Notes: a model not told the origin generated them from the sequence alone. A stretch of 64,000 bases of DNA from Vitreimonas flagellata (GCF_004634425.1 NZ_SBJL01000002.1:868001-932000); one strand, 5' to 3'; shown: positions 38,895-49,083, counted from the first letter of the stretch. Translations and numbers: made by a program.

Positions 38895-39779
38895 ATGTCC
38901 ATTCTGATCAACGCCGCCACGCGCGTCATCTGCCAGGGCTTTACCGGCAAGAACGGCACGTTCCACTCGGAACAGGCCATCGCCTACGGCACCAAGATGA
39001 CGGGCGGCGTGTCGCCGGGCAAAGCGGGGACGACGCATCTGGGCTTGCCGGTGTTCGCAAGTGTCGCTGAAGCCAAGGAAAAAGCGGGCGCCGACGCCAC
39101 GGTGATCTATGTGCCGCCGCCAGGCGCGGCCGCCGCAATCGAGGAAGCGATCGACGCGGAAATTCCGCTCATCATCTGCATCACCGAAGGCATCCCGGTG
39201 CTCGACATGGTGCGGGTGAAGGCGAAGCTGGAAAAGTCGAAGTCGCGCCTGATCGGCCCGAACTGCCCCGGCGTTTTGACCCCGAACGAGTGCAAGATCG
39301 GCATTATGCCGGGTTCGATTTTCTCAAAGGGCAAGGTGGGCGTGCTCTCGCGCTCCGGCACTTTGACCTACGAGGCGGTGTTCCAGACGACGAACGAGGG
39401 CTTGGGCCAGACCACGGCCGTCGGCATCGGCGGCGACCCGGTGAAGGGCACCGAGTTCATTGATATGCTGGAACTTTTCCTGGCCGACCCGGAAACGACG
39501 TCGATCATTATGATCGGTGAAATTGGCGGTTCAGCCGAAGAAGACGCCGCGCAATTCTTGGCCGACGAAAAGAAGAAGGGCCGCTGGAAGCCGACCGTTG
39601 GCTTCATCGCGGGCCGCACGGCGCCTCCAGGCCGCCGCATGGGCCATGCCGGCGCGATCATTTCGGGCGGCAAGGGCGATGCAGAATCCAAGATCGCGGC
39701 GATGGAAGCCGCCGGTATCAAGGTCGCGCCGCACCCGGCAGCGCTTGGCCGCACCATGACGGAACTGCTCAAAGGCTAG
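38895..39779 (+). CDS. sucD: Succinyl-CoA ligase (ADP-forming), alpha subunit
   Basis: Partner of SucC; binds CoA and carries the phosphohistidine. 294 residues: [21 protein letters not shown] start, CoA-binding [19 protein letters not shown], and the active-site His at 251 in [18 protein letters not shown]. It lies 3.6 kb downstream of sucC, with accessory genes between, yet directly upstream of sucA. Confidence 0.97.
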   Translation: MSILINAATRVICQGFTGKNGTFHSEQAIAYGTKMTGGVSPGKAGTTHLGLPVFASVAEAKEKAGADATVIYVPPPGAAAAIEEAIDAEIPLIICITEGIPVLDMVRVKAKLEKSKSRLIGPNCPGVLTPNECKIGIMPGSIFSKGKVGVLSRSGTLTYEAVFQTTNEGLGQTTAVGIGGDPVKGTEFIDMLELFLADPETTSIIMIGEIGGSAEEDAAQFLADEKKKGRWKPTVGFIAGRTAPPGRRMGHAGAIISGGKGDAESKIAAMEAAGIKVAPHPAALGRTMTELLKG

Positions 39780-39838
39780 GCTGCGGCAAGCGTTCCACCA
39801 GCGCAGGCCTTCAATCCTCCAGCGACGCACTTTAGAAG

Positions 39839-39862
39839 AGGCGCGCTTGCGAACGCGCGCCT
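39839..39862 (+). terminator. GC-rich hairpin between sucD and sucA
   Basis: AGGCGCGC/GCGCGCCT make a perfect 8-base-pair stem with the loop TTGCGAAC. There is no U-tract after it (ATATCCTT follows), so it may reduce read-through or stabilise the sucD 3' end rather than terminate. Confidence 0.4.
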
Positions 39863-39908
39863 ATATCCTTGCTGCGTTTCGCGAAATTCCGAGAGGTCCA
39901 GCGCACCC

Positions 39909-42884
39909 ATGGCGGACGACGCCCGTAGCTTGCCGAACACAGCCATGCTCGAGACGAGTTTCCTCGATGCGGCCAACGCCACGTTCGTGGAGCGCATGTA
40001 CGAGAAATATTTGAACGACCCGAATTCGGTCGATCAATCTTGGCGCAATTTCTTCTCGCAACTGCGCGACGATCCGAATTCCATTCGCAAAGCCGTGTCT
40101 GGTCCGGCTTGGTATCGCCCTGAATTAGCGCAGCCGCAGACGACGGAAACGACGGCGCTGCTCGACGGCAATTGGGCGGGCCTCGCCGCTAAGCTTGAAC
40201 AGAAAGTCGCCGCGCGTTTGCCGGCCGGCGCTTCGCAACAAGACGTGCAAAAAGCTGCGCGCGATTCCGTGCGTGCGCTGATGATGATCCGCGCCTATCG
40301 CACGCGTGGTCACTTGGCCGCGACGCTTGATCCGCTCGGCATCGAAGTGCGCCCGCCGACGCCAGAGCTCGATCCGGCCAATCACGGCTTCGGCCCGAAC
40401 GATTTGGATCGGCCGATCTTCATCGACGGCGTGCTCGGTCTGCAGACCGCCACCGTCAATGAGATGCTGGCGATCCTGAAGCGTACCTATTGCTCGACCG
40501 TCGGCGTCGAGTTCATGCACATTTCGGACCCGGCAGAGAAGGCCTGGCTGCAGGAGCGCATCGAAGGACCGGACAAGCAGATCGCGTTCACTGCTGAAGG
40601 TAAGCGCGCGATCCTGAAGAAGCTGATCGAAGGCGAGAGCTTCGAAAAGTTCGTGCACAAGCGCCATCCTGGCACCAAGCGCTTCGGCCTCGATGGCGGC
40701 GAGGCGATGATCCCGGCGCTGGAGCAGATTATCAAACGCGGCGGCGCCATGGGTGTCGAAGAGATCATCCTCGGCATGGCGCACCGCGGCCGCTTGAACG
40801 TGCTCGCCGCTGTGATGGGCAAGCCGTACCAGGCCATCTTCCACGAATTCCAAGGCGGCTCGGCCACACCGGATGATGTGTTGGGCTCGGGCGACGTGAA
40901 GTATCACCTCGGCGCCTCAAGCGATCGCAGCTTCGACGGCAACAATGTGCACCTCTCGCTGACGGCGAACCCGTCGCACCTTGAGATCGTCAATCCGGTC
41001 GTGCTCGGCAAAGCGCGCGCAAAGCAAGCCAAGCGCGCGACATGGACTGAAGACGCCGAGGCGCTGCACAAATTGCGCTCGCGCGTAATGCCGTTGCTCA
41101 TTCACGGCGATGCAGCGTTCGCGGGGCAGGGCGTTGTGGCCGAGTGCTTCGCGCTCTCCGGTTTGCGCGGGTATCGCACCGGCGGCACGATGCACTTCAT
41201 CATCAACAACCAGATTGGCTTCACGACAGCGCCGCACTATTCGCGCTCGTCGCCGTATCCGTCTGACGTTGCGCTGATGGTGCAGGCGCCGATCTTCCAC
41301 GTGAATGGCGACGATCCGGAAGCCGTCGTGTTCGCGGCGAAGGTGGCGACCGAGTATCGCCAGATCTTCGGCAAGGACGTCGTCATCGACATGTTCTGCT
41401 ATCGCCGCTTCGGCCACAACGAGGGCGACGATCCGACGATGACGCAGCCGATCATGTATCGGAAGGTGCGCGACCAGAAGACGACGCTTGAGATCTATAC
41501 AAGCCGTCTGGTGAGCGAAGGCGTCGTGAGCCAAGAAGAGGTCGACGCTTGGAACAACGAGTTCAATTCATTCCTCGACGTTGAGTTCGACGCGGGCAAG
41601 GCTTTCAAGGTCAACAAGGCTGATTGGCTCGATGGCGATTGGGCTGGTTTCTCCACACCGAAGGATGATGATCGTCGTGGCGCTACGGATGCGCGCACCG
41701 ATCGCCTCCGCGAGCTGGGCCGCGCGATCACAAAAATTCCGCGCGATTTCGACATGCACAAGACGGTGCAACGCGTTGTCGAAACACGCCGCAAAGCGAT
41801 CGATGACGGTCACGGCGTTGATTGGGCGCTGGCCGAGCACCTCGCGTTTGCGACGCTGCTCGACGAAGGCTTCAATGTTCGCTTGAGCGGCCAGGATTCC
41901 TGCCGCGGCACGTTTAGCCAACGTCACTCGCACTTCATCGATCAAACGACGGAAGAGCGCTACACGCCGCTCAATAATATCCGTCCCGGCCAAGCGCATT
42001 ACGAAGTCATCGACTCGCTGCTGTCGGAAGAGGCGGTGCTTGGTTTCGAGTACGGCTACACGCTGGCCGATCCGAAGACGCTGACGCTCTGGGAGGCGCA
42101 ATTCGGCGATTTCGTGAACGGCGCGCAGGTCGTGATCGACCAATTCATCAGCTCGGGCGAACGCAAATGGCTGCGTATGTCCGGTCTCGTGATGCTCTTG
42201 CCGCACGGCTATGAAGGGCAGGGGCCGGAGCACAGTTCCGCGCGCATCGAACGCTTCCTGCAGCAATGCGCGGAAGACAACATGCAGGTCGTCAATTGCA
42301 CGACGCCGGCGAATTATTTCCATGTGCTGCGTCGTCAGCTGCATCGCGAATTCCGCAAGCCGCTGATTGTGTTCACGCCGAAATCGCTGCTGCGTCACAA
42401 GAAGGCGATCTCGTCGCTCTCTGAGATGGCGGAAGGCACGTCGTTTCACCGTGTGCTGTGGGATGACGCGCAACTGCACAATGGCGCGACCACAATTCAG
42501 CTGAAGGGCGATAGCGAAATCCGCCGGGTCGTCATGTGCTCGGGCAAGGTCTATTATGATCTGCTCGACGAGCGCGAGAAGCGCGGCCTGGATGACGTTT
42601 ACATCCTGCGCCTCGAACAATTTTATCCTTGGCCGATGAAGTCGGTGATGACGGAGCTGCAACGCTTCCCGAACGCTGAGCTCGTCTGGTGCCAGGAGGA
42701 GCCTAAAAACATGGGCGGCTGGACCTTCGTCGATCCGTGGATCGAGCTCACGCTCGAAAAGCTCGACGTCGCCGCCAAGCGCGCGCGTTACGCCGGCCGT
42801 CCGGCCAGCGCATCGACGGCCGCGGGCCTGATGTCCAAGCATTTGAAGGAATTGGAAGCGCTGCTTGAAGCGGCGTTGGGGTGA
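39909..42884 (+). CDS. sucA: 2-oxoglutarate dehydrogenase E1 component
   Basis: Thiamine-diphosphate-dependent decarboxylase of the 2-oxoglutarate dehydrogenase complex. The 991 residues start with the E2-binding N-terminal segment (SFLDAANATFVERMYEKYL), then FLEDGGEAM-like substrate site seen as RFGLDGGEAMIPALEQII, the GMAHRGRLNVL and HINGDDPEAV-type (FHVNGDDPEAVV) thiamine sites and HNEGDDPTMTQP. C-terminal transketolase-like domains follow. The ATG at 39909 is preceded by GAGAGG. sucB begins 55 bases downstream. Confidence 0.97.
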   Translation: MADDARSLPNTAMLETSFLDAANATFVERMYEKYLNDPNSVDQSWRNFFSQLRDDPNSIRKAVSGPAWYRPELAQPQTTETTALLDGNWAGLAAKLEQKVAARLPAGASQQDVQKAARDSVRALMMIRAYRTRGHLAATLDPLGIEVRPPTPELDPANHGFGPNDLDRPIFIDGVLGLQTATVNEMLAILKRTYCSTVGVEFMHISDPAEKAWLQERIEGPDKQIAFTAEGKRAILKKLIEGESFEKFVHKRHPGTKRFGLDGGEAMIPALEQIIKRGGAMGVEEIILGMAHRGRLNVLAAVMGKPYQAIFHEFQGGSATPDDVLGSGDVKYHLGASSDRSFDGNNVHLSLTANPSHLEIVNPVVLGKARAKQAKRATWTEDAEALHKLRSRVMPLLIHGDAAFAGQGVVAECFALSGLRGYRTGGTMHFIINNQIGFTTAPHYSRSSPYPSDVALMVQAPIFHVNGDDPEAVVFAAKVATEYRQIFGKDVVIDMFCYRRFGHNEGDDPTMTQPIMYRKVRDQKTTLEIYTSRLVSEGVVSQEEVDAWNNEFNSFLDVEFDAGKAFKVNKADWLDGDWAGFSTPKDDDRRGATDARTDRLRELGRAITKIPRDFDMHKTVQRVVETRRKAIDDGHGVDWALAEHLAFATLLDEGFNVRLSGQDSCRGTFSQRHSHFIDQTTEERYTPLNNIRPGQAHYEVIDSLLSEEAVLGFEYGYTLADPKTLTLWEAQFGDFVNGAQVVIDQFISSGERKWLRMSGLVMLLPHGYEGQGPEHSSARIERFLQQCAEDNMQVVNCTTPANYFHVLRRQLHREFRKPLIVFTPKSLLRHKKAISSLSEMAEGTSFHRVLWDDAQLHNGATTIQLKGDSEIRRVVMCSGKVYYDLLDEREKRGLDDVYILRLEQFYPWPMKSVMTELQRFPNAELVWCQEEPKNMGGWTFVDPWIELTLEKLDVAAKRARYAGRPASASTAAGLMSKHLKELEALLEAALG

Positions 42885-42939
42885 TTTTTGGCGCGTCGCG
42901 CTCTAAGTGAGCGCTGAAGCGAGGAGCTAGAGAGTTTCG

Positions 42940-44148
42940 ATGACCGATATCGTTGTGCCGACCTTGGGCGAGAGCGTGAGCGAAGCGACCGTCGCCAAGT
43001 GGTTGAAGAAAGCCGGCGACAGCGTGAAGAAGGACGAGACGCTGGTCGAACTCGAAACCGATAAGGTCTCGGTTGAAGTTTCTGCGCCAGAAGCCGGCGT
43101 TCTGGGCGAGATCGTCGCCAATGAAGGCGACACGGTTGGCATTGGCGCGTTGCTCGGCCGCATGGGCGCTGCTGGCGCGCAACCGGCCGCCGCCGCGCCG
43201 AAAGATGAAGCGCCGAAGCCGGCTGCAGCGCCAACGCCCGCACAACCCGCAGCAAGCGCTGGCGTCAAGCAAGCGCCGCCGTCGGTGCAGCGCATTGCGT
43301 CGGAAGCTGGCGTCGACGTTTCCGGCCTGAGCGGCAGCGGAAAGGGTGGTCGTCTCACCAAGTCCGACGCGCTCTCGATCATCGAGAATCGTGCGGGCTC
43401 CGCGCAGCCCGCAGCGCCGCAGCAAACTTTGGTTGCGCGTCCGGTCGGTGAGCGCGAAGAGCGCGTGAAGATGACGCGTCTGCGTCAGACCATCGCCCGT
43501 CGCCTGAAGGAAGCGCAGAACGCGGCGGCGATGCTGACGACGTTCAACGAGGCCGATATGTCGGCGATCATGGCGGCGCGCAACAAGTACAAGGATAATT
43601 TCGAGCGTAAGCACGGCGTGAAGCTCGGCTTCATGAGCTTCTTCGTGAAGGCGTGCGTCGCGGCGCTGAAGGAAATCCCGAACGTCAACGCCGAGATCGA
43701 CGGCGACAGCATCATCTACAAGAATTTCTACGATATCGGCATCGCCGTCGGCACCGACCGCGGCCTGGTCGTGCCGGTGATCCGGGAAGCTGATCGCAAA
43801 TCGATGGCCGAGATCGAACAGGAGATCGGCGAGCTCGGCGTCAAGGCGCGTGACGGCCATCTGAAGCTGGAAGATCTGCAGGGCGCGACGTTCACGATCT
43901 CGAATGGCGGCGTTTATGGCTCGCTCATGTCCACGCCGATTTTGAATGCGCCGCAATCGGGCATTCTCGGCATGCACAAGATCCAGGATCGCCCGGTCGT
44001 CGTCGACAAGCAGATCGTGATCCGCCCGATGATGTATCTGGCGCTGAGCTATGATCACCGCATCGTCGACGGCAAGGAGGCCGTCACGTTTCTCGTGCGC
44101 GTGAAGGAAGGTTTGGAAGATCCCGAGCGCATGCTGCTCGATCTCTGA
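42940..44148 (+). CDS. sucB: Dihydrolipoamide succinyltransferase (E2 of 2-oxoglutarate dehydrogenase)
   Basis: 402 residues. One lipoyl domain carries the modified Lys at 42 ([11 protein letters not shown]). A Pro/Ala-rich linker leads to the peripheral-subunit-binding domain ([19 protein letters not shown]), then the catalytic domain with the HRIVDGKEA active-site His and Asp. The single lipoyl domain is normal for E2o. It follows sucA closely and completes the E1-E2 pair; E3 (lpdA) is 1.4 kb further, after three small genes. Confidence 0.97.
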   Translation: MTDIVVPTLGESVSEATVAKWLKKAGDSVKKDETLVELETDKVSVEVSAPEAGVLGEIVANEGDTVGIGALLGRMGAAGAQPAAAAPKDEAPKPAAAPTPAQPAASAGVKQAPPSVQRIASEAGVDVSGLSGSGKGGRLTKSDALSIIENRAGSAQPAAPQQTLVARPVGEREERVKMTRLRQTIARRLKEAQNAAAMLTTFNEADMSAIMAARNKYKDNFERKHGVKLGFMSFFVKACVAALKEIPNVNAEIDGDSIIYKNFYDIGIAVGTDRGLVVPVIREADRKSMAEIEQEIGELGVKARDGHLKLEDLQGATFTISNGGVYGSLMSTPILNAPQSGILGMHKIQDRPVVVDKQIVIRPMMYLALSYDHRIVDGKEAVTFLVRVKEGLEDPERMLLDL

Positions 44149-44151
44149 GCA

Positions 44152-44376
44152 TCACATCGCAAGCTGCGCTTCGTTGCGCGCGTATGTGTTGGCGCGTGCA
44201 GCTGAGGCGCGGCGATAGCGGGCTTCGAGGCGGGCATCTTCTGCGTCGAGCTTTGCTTGCAGCTTGGCTTCGCGCGCGTGGGCTTCTTCAAGCGCGGCGG
44301 CGATGCGTGCGAAGTATTGGCCCATAGGAACGAGGCCGTTGGTCTCGCTGCGTGCGCGCAGTTTCGTCACTTGCAT
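44152..44376 (-). CDS. Small coiled-coil protein, unknown
   Basis: 74 residues, strongly helical and Ala/Arg/Glu-rich: AALEEAHAREAKLQAKLDAEDARL predicts a coiled coil (about residues 28-55). The start at 44376 (MQVTKLRARSE) has GGAG seven bases upstream, which favours a real gene over a shadow. It is convergent with sucB, three bases apart. No family recognised. Confidence 0.6.
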   Translation of the reverse strand: MQVTKLRARSETNGLVPMGQYFARIAAALEEAHAREAKLQAKLDAEDARLEARYRRASAARANTYARNEAQLAM

Positions 44377-44462
44377 GGGCAATCTCCAGATCACCCGCCC
44401 GCATCTATAACTTTTAGTCACGCGCTGGGTTGCGCGTTTCGCACGCGGATCATTGGGGGTAA

Positions 44463-44813
44463 CTATTTCTCCTTGTGCAGGACCGTGAGCGCTAGGCACG
44501 CGGCGGCGATGAGCGTGATCGCCAGCATCGCATAGGCGAGGGGGCCGAAATCATCGAAGAAGCTCTCGAGGTTTCCGGCTTGCGCGAGTGGCACCAGCGA
44601 ATAGCCGGCTGACAAGCCCCATGCGCCCGATAGCAAGCGCAAGCCGCCCGACATTTTGCGCAGCGTGCGGAAACCAGCGAGCAGCAACAGTGCCCCGATC
44701 AAGATCATGGCGAAGATGCCGATCTCCAGCTCGAAGCCCAAAACGGCGACGCCGATCAGCAGGACACCCATCGCCAGCGCCGCGATCCCGCTCGTCTTGC
44801 CCATCCACATCAT
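44463..44813 (-). CDS. Small membrane protein, unknown
   Basis: 116 residues with about four hydrophobic helices (IAALAMGVLLIGVAVLGFEL, IGIFAMILIGALLLLAGF, LSGAWGLSAGYSL and AYAMLAITLIAAACLALTVL). It may start at 44813 (MMWMGKTSG), six bases after GGAGGG, rather than at 44828, which lies inside that ribosome site. No family recognised. It is divergent from the next membrane protein gene. Confidence 0.65.
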   Translation of the reverse strand: MMWMGKTSGIAALAMGVLLIGVAVLGFELEIGIFAMILIGALLLLAGFRTLRKMSGGLRLLSGAWGLSAGYSLVPLAQAGNLESFFDDFGPLAYAMLAITLIAAACLALTVLHKEK

Positions 44814-44895
44814 GCCGTTTCCCTCCACCGGCGCAGGCTAAGCGCGCCACTCGCCCATTAGAAGAGCCTGACTCGAAAGGCTTTCTCGGACTCCA

Positions 44896-44923
44896 TTGGC
44901 GCATGCGCGCCGCCGCGTATAGA
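44896..44923 (+). promoter_or_regulatory. Candidate sigma-70 promoter for the 44965 gene
   Basis: TTGGCG (44896-44901), a 16-base spacer and TATAGA (44918-44923), 41 bases upstream of the ATG. The spacing and sequence resemble the pair seen before the VOC gene at 35676. Confidence 0.5.
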
Positions 44924-44964
44924 TTGCGCCCGCGCTCGGGGGAGCGAGGGGATAGGGGAACGTC

Positions 44965-45486
44965 ATGACGTTCATTCTGCGCTGGCCAGCCATTCTGGTG
45001 CTCTTGGCTTTGGTGCTGCTGTGCTTCGCGGGCGCGCTGGGCGCTGCGGGCGTGATTGCGGATTTCCAGGCGCCGGCAAGCGGCGTGTCGCAAGTCGATG
45101 GTCAGGTCGTCGAGGCGCAGGCCGCGGCGGCGCAATCGGCGGCCGGCGCGAGCTGGCTCGATGTCGGGCTTTTGGCCGGCGCGGGACTTTTCTTCCTGGT
45201 CGCAGCCGTGCGCCTCATGCGCCGGACGCAAGGCTTCTGGGTTTGGCTGCTCGGCTTTGCCCTGTTTGGCGGTCGCTGGGCTTGGCAGCAGCAGCAAAGC
45301 GGTGGGCTCGTCGCGACGGTGCAGGGCATCGATGTCAGCGCCTACACGCAGCCGCAGGCGGTGATCGCCGATATCGGCTCGCCGGAATCGCAGATCGCGC
45401 TGCTCGCGATCATCCTGATCGTCGGTCTGTTCGTGTTCATCGTGGACGCGGCCGATCGCGCGTACTGGGATAAGCAAGGCGCCTGA
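44965..45486 (+). CDS. Membrane protein, unknown
   Basis: 173 residues. The first helix (LRWPAILVLLALVLLCFAGAL) is followed by a Gln/Ala-rich periplasmic stretch, a second helix near residue 75, a third around GFWVWLLGFALFGG and a last near IALLAIILIVGLFVFIV. The loops are rich in Gln (QQQQ). I do not recognise it. It sits between the sucB region and lpdA, with its own promoter candidate, so a metabolic link is not implied. Confidence 0.7.
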   Translation: MTFILRWPAILVLLALVLLCFAGALGAAGVIADFQAPASGVSQVDGQVVEAQAAAAQSAAGASWLDVGLLAGAGLFFLVAAVRLMRRTQGFWVWLLGFALFGGRWAWQQQQSGGLVATVQGIDVSAYTQPQAVIADIGSPESQIALLAIILIVGLFVFIVDAADRAYWDKQGA

Positions 45487-45600
45487 TCTAGGAGGACGCC
45501 CGTCCATTTTCGCGGATTGATCACGCTGGGGCACATCCATATGTTCCGGCAATAATTTCACGCGCGCCGAATGCTGCGCCTCGCCTCCATTGGAGCTTTC

Positions 45601-46998
45601 ATGTCGTATGATCTCGTCATCATCGGGGGCGGCCCCGGCGGATACAATTGCGCTATCCGCGCAGGCCAATTGGGGCTGAAGACCGCGATTATCGAGAGCC
45701 GCGGCAAGCTCGGTGGAACCTGCCTCAACGTGGGCTGCATCCCGTCGAAAGCGCTGCTGCACGCCAGCGAGTATTTCGAAGCCGCGGCGAAGACGTTCCC
45801 GTCGATGGGCATCAAGGTGAGCGGCGTATCGCTCGATCTGCCGCAAATGCTGAAGCAAAAGGAAGACGCGGTCGAAGGCCTCACAAAGGGCGTCGAGTTC
45901 CTGATGCGCAAGCACAAGGTCGATTACGTCAAAGGCTTTGGCCGCATCACTGGCGCGGGCCGCGTTGAGGTGAAGGGCGCTGATGGCGCGACGCAAACGC
46001 TGGAGACGAAGAACATCGTCATTGCGACGGGGTCGGAGCCGATGGGCTTGCCGGGCGTAACGATCGACGAGGAGAGCGTTGTCACATCAACGGGCGCGCT
46101 TTCGTTGCAGCGTGTGCCGGGCAAGATGATCGTGATCGGCGCAGGCGTGATCGGGCTGGAGCTTGGCTCGGTGTGGCGCCGCCTCGGCGCGGAAGTCACC
46201 GTGGTCGAATTCCTCGATAAGATCACGCCAACGATGGACAACGAAATCTCCACGGCGTTCCTGAAGATCCTCAAGAAGCAGGGCATGAAGTTCGAGCTCG
46301 GCCATAAGGTCACGGGCGCTGAGAAAACAGGTGGCGGTCTGCTCGTGTCGATCGAACCGGCGCAAGGTGGCGCCGCGCGCACTTTGGAAGCCGACGTCGT
46401 GCTCGTCGCCATTGGTCGCAAGCCGTTCACGGATGGTCTGGGTCTCGAAACTGTCGGCGTTGCGGCCGACAAACGCGGCTTCATCGAAACCGATCACTTC
46501 AAAACCAATGTCGCCGGCATTTACGCCATCGGCGATTGCACGCATGGGCCGATGTTGGCGCACAAAGCGGAAGAGGAGGGCATCGCCGTCGCCCAAATCA
46601 TCGCAGGCCTTTGGGGCCACGTGAACGCCGATATCATCCCGAGCGTGATCTACACCGATCCCGAAGTCGCCAGCGTCGGCAAAACCGAGGAAGAGCTGAA
46701 GTCCGCAGGCGTTGAGTACAAGGTCGGCAAATTCCCGATGATGGCCAATTCGCGCGCACGCACGAACCACGAGACCGACGGCATGGTCAAAGTGCTGGAA
46801 GACGTCGCCAGCAAGCGCGTCGTCGGCGTGCACATGATTGGCGCGGGCGTGGGCGAGATGATCGGCGAAGTCTGCGTTGCGATGGAATTCGGCGCCGCCG
46901 CCGAAGACATCGCCCGCACCTGCCACGCGCACCCGACCATGAGCGAAGCCGTCCGCGAAGCGGCGAAGGGCGTCGATGGCTGGGTGATGCAGGCCTGA
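45601..46998 (+). CDS. lpdA: Dihydrolipoyl dehydrogenase (E3)
   Basis: FAD flavoprotein that reoxidises dihydrolipoamide for the 2-oxoglutarate (and possibly pyruvate) dehydrogenase complexes. 465 residues from the ATG at 45601: [17 protein letters not shown] for FAD, the redox disulfide Cys41/Cys46 in [27 protein letters not shown] for NAD, and the catalytic His in [14 protein letters not shown] precedes the chosen start; the 30 bases before it in frame are not conserved. It closes the interrupted TCA cluster. Confidence 0.97.
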   Translation: MSYDLVIIGGGPGGYNCAIRAGQLGLKTAIIESRGKLGGTCLNVGCIPSKALLHASEYFEAAAKTFPSMGIKVSGVSLDLPQMLKQKEDAVEGLTKGVEFLMRKHKVDYVKGFGRITGAGRVEVKGADGATQTLETKNIVIATGSEPMGLPGVTIDEESVVTSTGALSLQRVPGKMIVIGAGVIGLELGSVWRRLGAEVTVVEFLDKITPTMDNEISTAFLKILKKQGMKFELGHKVTGAEKTGGGLLVSIEPAQGGAARTLEADVVLVAIGRKPFTDGLGLETVGVAADKRGFIETDHFKTNVAGIYAIGDCTHGPMLAHKAEEEGIAVAQIIAGLWGHVNADIIPSVIYTDPEVASVGKTEEELKSAGVEYKVGKFPMMANSRARTNHETDGMVKVLEDVASKRVVGVHMIGAGVGEMIGEVCVAMEFGAAAEDIARTCHAHPTMSEAVREAAKGVDGWVMQA

Positions 46999-47036
46999 TC
47001 CGCCACCAGAACATCGCCCTGTGGATATTGCAGAAT

Positions 47037-47054
47037 GCTCACTTTGCCGTGAGC
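47037..47054 (+). terminator. Hairpin downstream of lpdA
   Basis: GCTCAC-TTTGCC-GTGAGC, a 6-base-pair stem 39 bases after the lpdA stop. A TTTT occurs 10 bases later. Probably the 3' end of the lpdA transcript, but weak. Confidence 0.4.
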
Positions 47055-47103
47055 ACTTCCTGCGTTTTCCTGATCCCCGTAGCGAGCGAGGGGAGAACGG
47101 GTC

Positions 47104-47631
47104 TTGCTGATTTTGAGCACGGGGCGCTTGGCGCTCTTGGCGTTGGATCACGAATTGGCGGCGTTGCAAGCCGGCAGCCGCACGGCGTTCTTCAATGCGA
47201 TCGCGGTGACGCACGAGCCAGTGTGGCCGCCGGCGCCATTTGAACCGGGCGCGCTCGAATGGGCTGCAAGCCACCTCGCGCACGATCCCGAAGGGCAGGG
47301 CTGGTACGGCTGGGCTTTGCTCGCGAACGAAGGCGAACGCGCGCCGCCGCGCTTGGTTGGCATCGCCGCTTTGATTGGCCGTCCTGATGATGATGGCGAT
47401 GTCGAACTTGCGTTCGGCCTGCTGCCGGAATTCCGCGGCCGTGGCTATGGCGGTGAAACTGTGGGCGCGCTTGCGACTTGGGCTTTCGCCAACGGCGCGC
47501 GCCGCGTGATTGCGCATCTGGACGCCGAAGATTCCGGCGCGGCGCATACCTTGGCGCGCGTTGGCTTCGCGGATACGCGCGAGCAGCCTTATCCGGGTGT
47601 TGCGCGTTGGGCGCTTAGCGCCGCGGCTTAG
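47104..47631 (+). CDS. GNAT-family N-acetyltransferase
   Basis: 175 residues. FGLLPEFRGRGYGGETVGALATW (about residues 102-124) is the acetyl-CoA loop of the GNAT fold, followed by HLDAEDSGAAHTLARVGF. The start is TTG at 47104 with GGGGAG upstream. Substrate unknown. Its stop overlaps the stop of the convergent lipoprotein gene by four bases. Confidence 0.87.
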   Translation: MLILSTGRLALLALDHELAALQAGSRTAFFNAIAVTHEPVWPPAPFEPGALEWAASHLAHDPEGQGWYGWALLANEGERAPPRLVGIAALIGRPDDDGDVELAFGLLPEFRGRGYGGETVGALATWAFANGARRVIAHLDAEDSGAAHTLARVGFADTREQPYPGVARWALSAAA

Positions 47632-48023
47632 TTCGCGGCTTCACCTTCGCCGCCGATCGCCCCTTGAATGGCCGCATGCGTGGCGCATTGCACCAATGCG
47701 TCACGCGTTGTCGCATCGATGTTTGACGCGCTCTCGGCGGCGGCTTCGACGCTGCGGCCTTCAAGCGTTTCGCGCGCGACGGTTGTTATAGCGGTGACGT
47801 GCTCTTCCGTGATCTCAGAGCCGAGGCGTTCTTGCACGCAGCCGCAGAACGCTTCGGATTGCCCCGCCAACACGCAGGCCGTGCGCGTGTCGACTGCGCC
47901 GCGCGCGGTGTCCATCACTTGGCCGCCAATATCGGCGGCCTGTTGCTTGGCTTCTTCCAGATTGCTGGGGACGTCACAGGCGCTCAGCAAAGCTAGTGCG
48001 GCGAGGGCAGTCAGAACTCTCAT
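47628..48023 (-). CDS. Small lipoprotein, unknown
   Basis: 131 residues with signal peptide and lipobox (ALALLSACDVPS, Cys near 16). Three further Cys occur in the mature part (AC-V, FCGC region), of which CGC is notable and could form disulfides. The start at 48023 fits the signal peptide; the frame continues upstream without one. No family recognised. It is 40 bases downstream of the winged-helix gene and may belong to the same transcript. Confidence 0.7.
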   Translation of the reverse strand: MRVLTALAALALLSACDVPSNLEEAKQQAADIGGQVMDTARGAVDTRTACVLAGQSEAFCGCVQERLGSEITEEHVTAITTVARETLEGRSVEAAAESASNIDATTRDALVQCATHAAIQGAIGGEGEAAN

Positions 48024-48063
48024 GGTGAGCAAGGTGGCGGCCCGCGCGTGTTCCCGCAAGCGG

Positions 48064-48366
48064 TCACTCCGCCGCGCCTAAGAGCGATTGGATGCGGTTG
48101 AGATAGGCGATCCAGGCGTTGCGGCCTTGCTTGGTGAGATGCACCAAAGTCAGCGGCTTCTTATTCTCGAACTTTTTCTCGATGCGCACGTACTTGGCTT
48201 CCTCCAGCTTCGAGAGATGCGTGGAGAGGTTGCCGTCCGTTGCATTGACCTTGGCCTTCAGTTCCACGAACGGAGCGGGGGAGACGGTGGAGAGATACGC
48301 CATGATCCCCAGCCGCAAGCGACCGTGGATCACGTCGTCAATCTCGGTGTGATCGAACAAGGACAC
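48064..48366 (-). CDS. Winged-helix transcriptional regulator (MarR/ArsR-like)
   Basis: 100 residues consisting almost entirely of one winged-helix domain: VIHGRLRLGIMAYLSTVSPAPF, then the recognition helix region NATDGNLSTHLSKLEEAKYV and the wing RIEKKFENKKPLTLVHLTKQG. This short type often represses its own operon and controls an adjacent membrane protein. It starts six bases after the membrane protein gene stop, so the two form an operon under the promoter at 49022-49050. Confidence 0.88.
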   Translation of the reverse strand: MSLFDHTEIDDVIHGRLRLGIMAYLSTVSPAPFVELKAKVNATDGNLSTHLSKLEEAKYVRIEKKFENKKPLTLVHLTKQGRNAWIAYLNRIQSLLGAAE

Positions 48367-48372
48367 GGGCGT

Positions 48373-48993
48373 TCACACGATCGCGGAGGGTTCGCGCTTG
48401 AGCAGGAGAATGCCCGGCCACGCCAGTGCGAGCAGGCTGCCAATCGCCGCGTAGAGATAGGCCCAATTCTCATTGGCGAAGAGGCAGAGCGCCAGCGCAA
48501 TACTCGCCGAAAGCCACGCGAACCGACGCATCCAAACTTGCAGCGAAAGTGTCGCAACGGCGAACATGGCCGCGCCGAAGATCGCGAACGCAGCGCCGAA
48601 GATAGCGTTTGGCGCTGTCGAATCGTTGGTGATGATCATCCGCGCAAGCGATCCCGCCACAATGACGAAGATCGCGACAGTCGCGCCGCTCCAGATGGCG
48701 CGCTCGGCGCGCACGCCAATCGTCGAACATCCTGGTTTTTCGCGAACACGCTGGTGCAGCGCAAACATGCCTATGCCGGCGGCCATTCCGTACACAGCCC
48801 AAATCAGCGCGAAGGTCAGGCCGTTCAACACAGGCAAGCGCTCGGTCAAAGCGGCCCAGTGGGCGATGTACGCGATCGCGTTCAGGATGCCCCAGAACGT
48901 CAGATAAGAGCCGCCCAGCAAAGGCGCTTGCCGACCTTCTTCAGCGAGGGCGCGGGCGTAGGCGATGTCGGAGATCAATTCTTCACGGGTCAT
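48373..48993 (-). CDS. Membrane protein co-transcribed with the winged-helix regulator
   Basis: 206 residues: a cytoplasmic N-terminal helix (TREELISDIAYARALAEEGRQ) and about six hydrophobic helices in three pairs. Such proteins are regularly paired with short winged-helix regulators in Caulobacterales and Sphingomonadales, but the function is unknown. I place the start at 48993 (MTREE); an ATG at 49002 is also possible and lies 13 bases from the predicted transcription start. The in-frame stretch beyond it, to 49464, is antisense to the next gene. Confidence 0.72.
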   Translation of the reverse strand: MTREELISDIAYARALAEEGRQAPLLGGSYLTFWGILNAIAYIAHWAALTERLPVLNGLTFALIWAVYGMAAGIGMFALHQRVREKPGCSTIGVRAERAIWSGATVAIFVIVAGSLARMIITNDSTAPNAIFGAAFAIFGAAMFAVATLSLQVWMRRFAWLSASIALALCLFANENWAYLYAAIGSLLALAWPGILLLKREPSAIV

Positions 48994-49021
48994 TGGCTGC
49001 ATCCAGAGAACTTTGAAAAAC

Positions 49022-49050
49022 AAAGTATGATGGGGTTGGCCGTTCGTCAA
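49022..49050 (-). promoter_or_regulatory. Sigma-70 promoter for the membrane protein/winged-helix operon
   Basis: On the minus strand: TTGACG, a 17-base spacer, TACTTT. This is the best consensus promoter I see in the window. The predicted start point near 49015 fits the operon's start codons at 49002 or 48993. Confidence 0.7.
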
Positions 49051-49083
49051 GCGGCATCCAATGCCGGGGGAGGGCGCATCTAA

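Noticed and set aside
41568-42842. 424-codon minus-strand frame opposite sucA
   Set aside because: Shadow of sucA; rich in Arg and His and lacking any motif.
46087-47547. 486-codon minus-strand frame opposite lpdA and the GNAT gene
   Set aside because: Spans two real plus-strand genes and an intergenic gap, so it cannot be a conserved gene.
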